Below are positions 16,868 to 23,981 of a stretch of DNA of 64,000 bases, in pieces; position 1 is the first letter of the stretch; each line of letters starts with the position of its first letter. The stretch comes from Lachnospiraceae bacterium (GTDB lineage: Bacteria > Bacillota > Clostridia > Lachnospirales > Lachnospiraceae), in the NCBI GenBank assembly GCA_910574195.1, contig CAJTBF010000012.1, positions 1 to 64,000 on the forward strand, given 5' to 3'. Under the pieces are notes generated by a model. That model was not told the DNA's origin, searched no databases, and saw only the letters and a list, made by a program, of their open reading frames with translations. A program made the translations under genes and the position numbers.

Positions 16868-17638
16868 ATGTTTGATTATAAAGAAAAATTCAATGTATCC
16901 GGGAAGTGCTGTATTGTGACAGGCGGCGCCCAGGGACTTTCCAGAGGAATGGCAGAGGCATTGCTGGAAAACGGCTGCAAGGTGGTACTGATGGATGTAC
17001 AGAAAGAAAAATTGCAGCAGGTGGTAGAGGAATACCGGGGAATGGGGTATGAAGCTTTCGGAGTATCCGGAAACCTGGCAGACCGCGAAGACATTGACCG
17101 TATGTTTGCAAAAGCTATGGAATTGCTGGACGGAAGACTGGATGTCCTGATTCCGGCGGCGGGCATTCAGCGCCGCCATCTTCCGGAAGAATTTCCCATT
17201 GAGGAATGGGATCTTGTACTGAACATCAATCTGAATCATGTATTTATTCTATGTCAGAAGGCGTTGGGAATTATGCTGAAACAGCCGGAAGGAGGCAAAA
17301 TTATTAACATTGCTTCTATGGTTTCCTGGTTCGGAGGTACGACGGTGCCGGCCTATACGGCAAGCAAAGGGGCGGTGACTCAGTTGACAAAAAGTCTGGC
17401 TGTGGACTGTGCAGGCCGGAATATTAATATTAACGCGCTGGCGCCGGGGTATATGGATACGGAAATGTGTGCGAATATGACGCAGGAAAGAAAGGATGAA
17501 ACGACGCTGCGGATTCCGGCAGGACGGTGGGGTACCCCGGAAGACATGAAAGGCCCGGTTCTGTTCCTGGCATCCGCCGCTTCGGATTATCTGAATGGTG
17601 CGGTGATTCCGGTGGACGGGGCGTATCTTGTAAAATAG
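16868..17638 (+). CDS. short-chain dehydrogenase/reductase, gluconate 5-dehydrogenase / KduD type
   Basis: 256 residues from the ATG at 16868. The glycine-rich NAD(P) motif is TGGAQGLSRGMAEALL. The catalytic set comes from INIASMVSW (Ser) and YTASKGAV (Tyr, Lys). The C-terminus PVDGAYLVK is typical of classical SDRs. The closest families interconvert keto- and hydroxy-sugar acids such as 5-ketogluconate or 2-keto-3-deoxygluconate. It follows the zinc dehydrogenase by 41 bases and closes the operon, which supports a role in hexonate breakdown. Confidence 0.85.
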   Translation: MFDYKEKFNVSGKCCIVTGGAQGLSRGMAEALLENGCKVVLMDVQKEKLQQVVEEYRGMGYEAFGVSGNLADREDIDRMFAKAMELLDGRLDVLIPAAGIQRRHLPEEFPIEEWDLVLNINLNHVFILCQKALGIMLKQPEGGKIINIASMVSWFGGTTVPAYTASKGAVTQLTKSLAVDCAGRNININALAPGYMDTEMCANMTQERKDETTLRIPAGRWGTPEDMKGPVLFLASAASDYLNGAVIPVDGAYLVK

Positions 17639-17715
17639 GATGCTTTGTTGGACTACTAAGGTCCAATTAGGTATGATATATGGAACTTGTGGCAACAACT
17701 GCCGATATATGATAT

Positions 17716-17764
17716 AAAAAGAGTCGAAGAACCTTGTGTTTTCAAGGGAAATCGACTCTTTTTA
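17716..17764 (+). terminator. intrinsic terminator of the sugar-acid operon
   Basis: AAAAAGAGTCGA pairs with TCGACTCTTTTT, with a second inner stem ACCTTG/CAAGG. Confidence 0.85.
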
Positions 17765-17794
17765 TATGCTGATGGAACTAAAATGGTACTATTT

Positions 17795-17945
17795 TAATTT
17801 TTGAATTTATATTGCACTATTTCTTTGAGTTTTGGAATAAACTCAATAAATTGTACTTCGTTTGTTTCAAAATTAATGATATACTGAAAATAGATTTTTA
17901 CTATTGAAGTGGGGTATACCTCCGTCAAAAAACAAAATCCTCTGG
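17795..17945 (-). pseudogene. C-terminal coding remnant
   Basis: One minus-strand frame reads about 48 residues to a stop, through VKIYFQYIINFETNEVQF and ending IVQYKFKN. It has no start codon or ribosome site and breaks up upstream. This looks like the tail of a lost gene; the family is not recognised. Confidence 0.25.
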
Positions 17946-17982
17946 TGGAATCTCTTTTTTCAAGCTATAAGAAAGTGAATTT

Positions 17983-18090
17983 ATGAAAATCAATAGAGCC
18001 AAGTTTGATGTGATTAGAGCACGTGCTTGTAGATGTGTAAAAATACCGGCAGTTATTTTTTGTTTTATAGGGTTTTGGAGGGGATTGTAG
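17983..18090 (+). pseudogene. truncated N-terminus of a Cro/CI-type (XRE) regulator
   Basis: A 35-codon frame begins MKINRAKFDVIRARACRC, the usual opening of small XRE helix-turn-helix proteins, but loses the fold after about 20 residues and stops. It is probably a remnant left in a decayed gap between the SDR and gntR genes. Confidence 0.3.
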
Positions 18091-18119
18091 TTGACATTTT
18101 GGAAGAAACAGGAGATAAT
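18091..18119 (+). promoter_or_regulatory. promoter of the first gntR gene
   Basis: TTGACA (18091-18096), a 17-base spacer and GATAAT (18114-18119). Confidence 0.6.
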
Positions 18120-18128
18120 AAACATATG

Positions 18129-18144
18129 AGTTGTCTGACAAGAA
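18129..18144 (+). promoter_or_regulatory. GntR-type operator (TTGT-CTG-ACAA)
   Basis: AGTTGTCTGACAAGAA lies ten bases after the -10 box of the gntR promoter. This position suggests autorepression. Confidence 0.6.
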
Positions 18145-18215
18145 AGGGATCGAATCTGGAATGGTTCTTTCCATGAATTCCTTGGATCTGTCATACAGCG
18201 CAGAGGGCGCCTGCT

Positions 18216-18253
18216 GTGAAAAGTAAGTTTTTATTACTATTTGTGCCGGCGCG
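18216..18253 (+). repeat. copy C of the GTGAAAA(N)AAGTTTTT repeat
   Basis: GTGAAAAGTAAGTTTTTATT through TTTGTGCCGGCG matches the copies at 882 and 940. The following bases, GAAGGGAATGAATGG, resemble those after copy A and supply the ribosome site of the gntR gene. Confidence 0.6.
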
Positions 18254-18268
18254 AACAGAAGGGAATGA

Positions 18269-18964
18269 ATGGTTATTATGGAGATTATACATAAAAATAT
18301 TACGGAACAACTGGTATCCTATTTTGTTGAGAATATTGAATCCGGAAACTGGAAGGTGGGAGAAAAAATTCCTTCGGAGAACCAGTTGACAGCGGCGCTC
18401 AAGGTCAGCAGAGCCAGCGTGCGGCAGGCGGTCAGCCAGCTTGCGGGAATCGGGGTGCTGGAAACGATACACGGAAAGGGAACCTATCTGATTGACAATG
18501 AGATTCAGGATGCCCTGTCTAATAAAAGTAAGATCACGGCAGAGGACTGCAAGGATGTGGAGAAGGTGCTGGAATTCCGGCGGATTGTAGAGAGCGAGGC
18601 CTGTTATCTTGCGACGCAGAAAAAAACAAAGGAGCTTTTAAAAAAACTCAAAGAGTCTTTGGATGTGATGAAAAACAGCAAGGAAGAAGTGGAGAAGTTT
18701 GTGACGGCGGATATTCAATTTCACCGTACCATTTGCAAAGCGACGGAAAATCCGCTTTTGGAAAAGAGTATGAACCGTGTGTTTGAGGAGAATCGGCGAA
18801 GTCAGCAGCTCACCTGGCAGACGTTTGGGTATCACAACGGAATCCATTATCATGAGCGGATTCTGGCGGCGATGTCGGAGGGGGATCCGGCGGAAGCACG
18901 GCAGGCTATGTATGAACATTTGCAAAATGGAATTGAACGATTGAAAAATAGTGTTTTAGAATAA
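18269..18964 (+). CDS. GntR/FadR-family transcriptional regulator
   Basis: 231 residues. The winged helix at residues 8-75 has WKVGEKIPSENQLTAALKVS, then RASVRQAVSQLAGIGVLETI and a wing HGKGTYL. The C-terminal all-helical FCD domain has the metal-binding pattern: Asp in TADIQFHRTI, then two His in FGYHNGIHYHERI. FadR-type regulators bind sugar acids or fatty acids and repress catabolic operons. The TTGT-N3-ACAA site in its own promoter recurs before the dehydratase and lactonase operons, so it is a good candidate for their repressor. Confidence 0.85.
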   Translation: MVIMEIIHKNITEQLVSYFVENIESGNWKVGEKIPSENQLTAALKVSRASVRQAVSQLAGIGVLETIHGKGTYLIDNEIQDALSNKSKITAEDCKDVEKVLEFRRIVESEACYLATQKKTKELLKKLKESLDVMKNSKEEVEKFVTADIQFHRTICKATENPLLEKSMNRVFEENRRSQQLTWQTFGYHNGIHYHERILAAMSEGDPAEARQAMYEHLQNGIERLKNSVLE

Positions 18965-18978
18965 ATATCATTTTAAAT

Positions 18979-19021
18979 GCAGGCGAACGGTAACGAACTG
19001 TTACTGAGAGCCTGTGTTTTT
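18979..19021 (+). terminator. intrinsic terminator after gntR
   Basis: GCAGGC pairs with GCCTGT around an inner GGTAAC/GTTACT stem and is followed by five U. Confidence 0.7.
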
Positions 19022-19448
19022 AATTCCAAATCAATTGATGCTTCCCATGAAGTGGGGATGTGTTGATGTTGCCAGACAAGCTGACGCACAGATTATTTCT
19101 GTGGTATTGGGGTATGACTGGGAAAGGAATATCTGTCGGGTTAGATTTGGTGCTCCCATTGCTAATGGAGATTTAGAAAATAAGGTAGATGCTATTTGTA
19201 GTCTCCGAAATAGTATGGCTACATTGCTCTGGGATTTCATAAGCGAACAGCCTCCTTTACATCGTGAGGAAACAGATGTAGAGCAATTGAAGAAAAAAAC
19301 GCATCGTGCCTTTGATGAATATCCTTCAATGGTCTGGGAATATGAAAGATCCTGTATTTATCAGCCGTATCCTTCGATAGAAGAAGTGTTTTCTTATCTG
19401 GATAAATTGACTCCGTGTCGAGAAAATGCTTTTTTGTTTCGTAAATAA
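19014..19448 (+). CDS. hypothetical protein, possibly a gene fragment
   Basis: 144 residues, acidic, with no signal peptide or membrane helix. The middle part (VVLGYDWERNICRVRFGAPI) looks like folded protein, and the C-terminal part is rich in aromatic residues. I do not recognise the family. The ATG at 19014 overlaps the preceding terminator and has no clear ribosome site, so the frame may be the remnant of a longer gene. It lies between gntR and a damaged ATPase gene in a decayed region. Confidence 0.35.
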   Translation: MFLIPNQLMLPMKWGCVDVARQADAQIISVVLGYDWERNICRVRFGAPIANGDLENKVDAICSLRNSMATLLWDFISEQPPLHREETDVEQLKKKTHRAFDEYPSMVWEYERSCIYQPYPSIEEVFSYLDKLTPCRENAFLFRK

Positions 19449-19588
19449 TTTGAAACAAAGAGGGATGTTTTGAAAAGTCAAAGAAATTTGGAAAAAAGAC
19501 AGAGAAAAAGAGCAAGAATTTAATAAACTGTATTTTAATATTTAATATATGGTCGAAAGTGATTTTCTCAACAGGATGATAGAGGTAA

Positions 19589-20321
19589 ATGGTACGCACT
19601 ATCTACCGTTTACATTGTCACTTTAAAACAGGTGGAGATTCCTATTTGAATCGCATGATTCATAACATGTGGAACGGAGAGGTCAAGGTAATCACCGGTA
19701 TCCGCCGTTGCGGAAAGTCGGTACTGCTGTTTGATTTGTTTTACGAGTATCTTCTTTCACAAAGAGCTCAGAAAGAACATATCATCAAAATCGAATTGGA
19801 TCAGAGACGATATTATAAGTTCAGAAATCCCATAACACTTTGTGAATATGTCGAAGTTCTTGTTGCAGAACAGAAGGATAAGAAGTTTTATCTTTTTATT
19901 GACGAGGTACAACTTACCACAAAGGTCGTTGACAAAGAAAACGGCGGGATCGAGGTTTCCATCTATGATATGCTGAATGAACTCAAGGCCTATAAAAATT
20001 TGGATGTATATGTGACAAGGAGTAACTCAAAGGGACTGTCAAAAGATATTGCCACAGAGTTCCGTGGCCGTGCTACCCAAATTCATGTGTTCCCGCTATC
20101 CTTCGAAGAGTTTTACTCTTACGTTGGAGGCGATGAGCGAAAGGCTCTGGATACCTATATGCTTTATGGTGGTATGCCGCGTCTTTTGGAACTGAAGGAT
20201 GACAAAGATAAAAAAGAGTATCTGATTTCTCTGTACATATTCCACATAACTTCTATGATGACAATGGAATTCTCCATTGCAATCTGATAGATTTACTGCT
20301 TGGCCGTGTGGAGTTGTTTTA
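19589..20321 (+). pseudogene. AAA ATPase of the DUF4143 class, internally deleted
   Basis: The frame from 19589 encodes the usual N-terminus: NRMIHNMWNGEVKVI, Walker A TGIRRCGKSVLL, Walker B FYLFIDEV, and the sensor region YVTRSNSKGLS. It runs to about residue 218 and then ends in unrelated residues. Straight after, another frame reads FYDDNGILHCNLIDLLLG and a stop, which resembles the far C-terminus of the same family. Intact members have about 400 residues, so some 170 residues seem deleted with a frame change. A hairpin repeat element abuts the end. Confidence 0.55.
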
Positions 20322-20482
20322 GAGCGTGTTTGAAAATTCATTCCTGCAATCTGCCGCCCCACTTCACACCAGATTTTACGCCGGATTTGGTCAATGTAGC
20401 CCGCTACACCTCCCAAATCCAGCATAAAATCTGATGCAAATTGGGACAACATCTTGCACAAAGCAATTTTCAAACATGCTCT
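20321..20482 (+). mobile_element. 162-bp hairpin MITE-like element, copy A
   Basis: The ends AGAGCGTGTTTGAAAATT and AATTTTCAAACATGCTCT are inverted. In the middle, CAGATTTTACGCCGGATTTG pairs with CAAATCCAGCATAAAATCTG around TGTAGCCCGCTACA. The whole unit folds as one imperfect hairpin. Copy B is at 34032-34193, and remnants are at 43823-43889 and 45376-45398. Protein-like frames inside it are by-products of the palindrome. Confidence 0.75.
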
Positions 20483-20584
20483 GACTTTTTGTTATAGTTG
20501 CTCGCCTTCCTGGGCTTATACTCTTTCATAAATAGCATGTTTTTTCGAATTAAAATTTCCCGTAGTTTCTTTTCAAGAGGTTCC

Positions 20585-21253
20585 TCATACGAGCAGTAAT
20601 TCACTCAGCGATTTCTCCAAATGATCCCGCATCAATTGCCGGGTTTTCAATGCATCTCTTTTCAGCAGCATATCCAGAATAGAAGAATGATAATAATAAG
20701 CGTTACAGGATCCCAGCGCCCGGTTCATATCCAGCAGGTATACGAGACTTTCCTGAAAGATATGTTTAATTGTCTGTGACGCGATAACGTTCTCTGAAAA
20801 GTCGGCAATCTGTTCATGAAAACAACAGTCGTAGTATACGAAATCTTCAGATTTTCCGGCGGAACTTTCCATACATTCCAATGTCTTTTTTAACAGTTCT
20901 AATTGCGAATCCGTGATTTTTGATGCCGTATAATAACAGATATCCGGTTCCAGCATCCGGCGGAATTCCAACTGCGTGGTCATAGCCTTCCGCAGAGCAT
21001 CGGACACATTTCCCAGACCAACTGGGGAAAGCTGATCGGAGGAGACGTAGGTTCCTTTCCCATGTACGCTTTTAAGAATACCGAGTGAAATATACTGAGC
21101 CAGAGCACATCGCACACTACTTCTGCTTACGTCCAGTGCTTTGCAGATCTCATTCTCAGAAGGAATCTTCCCTCCAACCGGCCAGGTACCGGACAGGATC
21201 CCCTGCCGGAGATATTGTACAACCAGATTTATAGAATTAAATTTTTGTATCAT
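20585..21253 (-). CDS. GntR/FadR-family transcriptional regulator, second copy
   Basis: 222 residues from the ATG at 21253, chosen because GGAGG lies eight bases upstream; an in-frame GTG at 21268 sits inside that site. The winged helix has WPVGGKIPSENEICKALDVS, RSSVRCALAQYISLGILKSV and HGKGTYV. The FCD domain shows YYDCCFHEQIAD and YYYHSSILDML, the metal ligands. It is a paralogue of the regulator at 18269. It is divergent from the lactonase operon, whose promoter carries a TTGT-N3-ACAA site, so it may act there. Confidence 0.85.
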   Translation of the reverse strand: MIQKFNSINLVVQYLRQGILSGTWPVGGKIPSENEICKALDVSRSSVRCALAQYISLGILKSVHGKGTYVSSDQLSPVGLGNVSDALRKAMTTQLEFRRMLEPDICYYTASKITDSQLELLKKTLECMESSAGKSEDFVYYDCCFHEQIADFSENVIASQTIKHIFQESLVYLLDMNRALGSCNAYYYHSSILDMLLKRDALKTRQLMRDHLEKSLSELLLV

Positions 21254-21283
21254 AGAAAGCGCCTCCACACAATCAAATCATTG

Positions 21284-21375
21284 CCTGCCTGAGCGGGTAC
21301 TCTCATTCCTGCCTGAGCAGGTACTCTGTAATACACGTCCCGGTCTGGGCGGGCATCCCGTGATACACGTCCAGA
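21284..21375 (+). repeat. direct repeats and a degenerate palindromic unit
   Basis: CCTGCCTGAGCGGGTACTCT (21284) recurs as CCTGCCTGAGCAGGTACTCT about 24 bases on. GGGCATCCCGTGATAC near 21348-21365 is the reverse of the ATACGGGATGCCC core found at 5533-5665. The gap from 21254 to 21640 holds no gene. Confidence 0.4.
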
Positions 21376-21644
21376 CCGGAACCGGCAATCGGCAAAGACA
21401 ACAGATAAAAGATACTGTCATTTTAGCAGGAACGAAAAAAAATGACAAGAAGTGTCTCTGTTTTAAACTTTCCTCTGCTTTTAGATCTTTTTAAATATCC
21501 GTTCAGAGATTTTTTATTGGAAAAAATTTCTATTTATTCAAAGATAATAAATAAGTAGGAAGTTTTTTGAGGATAAAATGTAACATATTTTACGTCTGAA
21601 ACAAGTAGAAAGTAACGAAAACATCAAAAACCCTGCCTTTTTGA

Positions 21645-21672
21645 TTGACTTTTTCTATGGTCTTGTTATAAT
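21645..21672 (+). promoter_or_regulatory. promoter of the lactonase-importer operon
   Basis: TTGACT (21645-21650), a 16-base spacer and a perfect TATAAT (21667-21672). Confidence 0.7.
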
Positions 21673-21680
21673 AAACATGT

Positions 21681-21697
21681 AAGTTGTCGAACAAGTT
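21681..21697 (+). promoter_or_regulatory. GntR-type operator (TTGT-CGA-ACAA)
   Basis: AAGTTGTCGAACAAGTT is an inverted repeat eight bases after the -10 box. It matches the sites at 14120 and 18129. Confidence 0.65.
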
Positions 21698-21744
21698 AAA
21701 AAGAAAAAATTAACTTTCACAAGACGTGTATCGTAGTACAGAAG

Positions 21745-21835
21745 AAGGTGTTTATGATACATATCTTATCGGACAGCAATGGCTGTCCCCCCGCTCCGTC
21801 AGGAGCATGAGTTATGGGATGCCCGAAAGGGTATA
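21745..21835 (+). repeat. palindromic repeat family unit
   Basis: Contains GACAGCAATGGCTGTC, then GAGTTATGGGATGCCCGAAA and GGGTATACC, the core of the family also seen at 5533-5665. It lies in the leader of the lactonase operon. Confidence 0.5.
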
Positions 21836-21880
21836 CCAAAGTGAACTGTATCGTGTGTCATGATGTACAGGGAGGATAGG

Positions 21881-22669
21881 ATGGGTTACATGGAAAAGTT
21901 AAAAACAGCATCCTGTAAAGAGGGAGAATTGCTGTTGATGTGGATGGGACAGGCCGGTTTTGTTCTGAAAAACAGCGCCGGAAAGATTCTGGCGATCGAC
22001 GTGTATCTGTCGGATCTGGCAATGAGGCAGGATGGGAACAAAAGGCTGACGCCGGCGTTGGTGACGGCCGAAGAATTGAAGACAGATGTGATTTTAGCAT
22101 CTCATAGTCACACAGATCATCTGGATCTGGACAGTCTTCCGATTATGCTGCGGGAGGATACCAGGCTGTTTTGTACCAAAGACTGCTATCGGCTGTGCCA
22201 GGAGGCCGGATTGCCCATGGAAAAAGTACAATCCATATGGGAGGGCAGTCACTTTGAAGAGCAGGGATACCGGGTGGATGCCGTCTATGCAGATCATGGG
22301 GATACGTCTCCGGATGCAGTTGGCTTTTTAATCGAGTCGGAAGGAATCCGTGTATATTTCACCGGAGATACCAGCTATCAATGTGAGAGGATGAAATCGG
22401 CCTGTGCGAGGAAGATTGATCTTCTTTTAACGCCCATCAACGGAGAATACGGCAATATGAACGAGAATGATGCGGCCATGCTTGCCGAACTGTCGGATGC
22501 CGTACTGACACTCCCCTGTCATTTCTGGACATTTGCCCGGCATCAGGGAAGTCCCTTTCTGTTTGAGGCGGCAATGAGGATGTTGGCACCGGAGAAAACC
22601 GGCTATGTAATGGCACAAGGTGAGATCATCCGGTATGGAAAGAATCAAACCTGGGAAACTGTTTTGTGA
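21881..22669 (+). CDS. metallo-beta-lactamase fold hydrolase, UlaG-like lactonase
   Basis: 262 residues from the ATG at 21881 (GGAGG five bases upstream). The metal motif is ASHSHTDHLDLDSL, with later ligands in YADHGDTSPDA, FTGDTSYQ and LPCHFWTF. The pattern and length fit the UlaG group, whose founder opens L-ascorbate-6-phosphate lactone in the cytoplasm. Here it heads an operon with a ribose-type ABC importer rather than an ascorbate PTS. The substrate is therefore probably a free sugar lactone or a related phosphate; this is inference. Confidence 0.78.
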   Translation: MGYMEKLKTASCKEGELLLMWMGQAGFVLKNSAGKILAIDVYLSDLAMRQDGNKRLTPALVTAEELKTDVILASHSHTDHLDLDSLPIMLREDTRLFCTKDCYRLCQEAGLPMEKVQSIWEGSHFEEQGYRVDAVYADHGDTSPDAVGFLIESEGIRVYFTGDTSYQCERMKSACARKIDLLLTPINGEYGNMNENDAAMLAELSDAVLTLPCHFWTFARHQGSPFLFEAAMRMLAPEKTGYVMAQGEIIRYGKNQTWETVL

Positions 22670-22780
22670 GGAAATAATTTTGTAAGAAACCTGTTTTACA
22701 GGAAAATCATTTTCCGGAAACAGGACGGAAGAAAAGAGGCAGTATTTGACACTGCCGGAAAAGAATTGGAGGAAAATGGA

Positions 22781-23905
22781 ATGAAAAAAATGATCAGTTT
22801 TATACTTTGCCTGATGATGTGTGTATCCCTTCTTATAGGATGCGGCTCCGCGAATGAGGGTGCTGATGGAAACACAGATGCGGGAAACACGGAAGATACC
22901 AGTACGGCGGCAGATTCCGGGGACAGCGGGGAGAAGTACAAGATTGCGGTATCCAACGCATACATGGGAAATGACTGGAGACAGTTGATGATCAAATGTC
23001 TGGAAGTTGCCGTGACAAAGGACGCTTATAAGGATCAGGTAGAGCTGCAGATCGTGAACAGCGAGAATTCCGCAGAGGCACAGGCTTCCGCAATTGACGC
23101 CATGGTGGAACAGGGATACGATGCGATTCTGATTGACGCCTCTTCTCCTACCGCGCTGGTTCCGGCCATTAACCGGGCGCTTGCCAAAGGAATTACGGTG
23201 GTTACTTTTGATTCCGTGGTAGATCAGGACGGCGTGTATACTATTCAGACAGATTTTGTCACGATGGTAGAGGCATGGGCAAAATATCTGTGTGAGAAAT
23301 GCGGGGAAGGTGCGAAGATCGCGGTAGATACCGGTATGCCTGGTTCTACAAACGGAAATACGATTTACGAAGCGGCGATGGAAGTATTCAAAGAATACAA
23401 TATGGATATTGTAGCAGAATACGCATCTGAATATGCGGACGGCGTATGCCAGGAACAGCTTGCAAGTGTACTGGCAGCCAATCCGGATCTGGAAGGAATC
23501 TTCTGTCAGGCGTATACAGAGTCCTGTTATTCTGCTCTGACACAGGCAGAGATGGATCTGATTCCGTGCGCAACATTTGACACCAATCTGGGAATGATCA
23601 CCGCGCTGGAAAACGATATGGATGTGATCATTGGAAATAACTGCCCGGGTGTCGGAGTGATTGCGCTGGATACGGCCCTGAAAGTATTGGAAGGGGAAGA
23701 AGTAGAGGAAGACATCTTTGTAACTGCGGGATTATTCGTTACGGAAAAAGACAAAGACCTTGATGTGGGACAGCCGACGACCGTGATTGAAAAGGGCGTA
23801 AACTGCTGGGAAGATCAGGCGGACGGACTGGACTGGCCGGTACTGCCGGATGATTTTACAACGATTTCTTTTGAGATAGATGAAGTATCTGATTTTGCAA
23901 AATAA
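22781..23905 (+). CDS. ribose-type sugar ABC transporter substrate-binding lipoprotein
   Basis: 374 residues from the ATG at 22781 (GGAGG eight bases upstream). The signal core ends in the lipobox SLLIGC, followed by an acidic Gly/Asp/Thr-rich linker. The mature part is a periplasmic-binding fold of the Peripla_BP_4 type (KYKIAVSNAYMGNDWRQLMI, AIDAMVEQGYDAILIDASSP, TVVTFDSVVDQDGVY). It should capture a pentose, hexose or sugar acid outside the cell for the following RbsA/RbsC-like proteins. The gene is second in the lactonase operon. Confidence 0.87.
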   Translation: MKKMISFILCLMMCVSLLIGCGSANEGADGNTDAGNTEDTSTAADSGDSGEKYKIAVSNAYMGNDWRQLMIKCLEVAVTKDAYKDQVELQIVNSENSAEAQASAIDAMVEQGYDAILIDASSPTALVPAINRALAKGITVVTFDSVVDQDGVYTIQTDFVTMVEAWAKYLCEKCGEGAKIAVDTGMPGSTNGNTIYEAAMEVFKEYNMDIVAEYASEYADGVCQEQLASVLAANPDLEGIFCQAYTESCYSALTQAEMDLIPCATFDTNLGMITALENDMDVIIGNNCPGVGVIALDTALKVLEGEEVEEDIFVTAGLFVTEKDKDLDVGQPTTVIEKGVNCWEDQADGLDWPVLPDDFTTISFEIDEVSDFAK

Positions 23906-23981
23906 AAACGCATCATCGTTGCGATTCACGATGCAGGAATGCGCATTTTGTGAGAACAGATTTATAGAGTGAGGTGAGAAA

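Noticed and set aside
20321-20482. Open frames inside the hairpin elements (also at 34032-34193) that read like a small protein with CKMLSQFASDF-type sequence
   Set aside because: They lie wholly within the palindrome, run on the strand opposite to any ribosome site, and recur only because the DNA element recurs.
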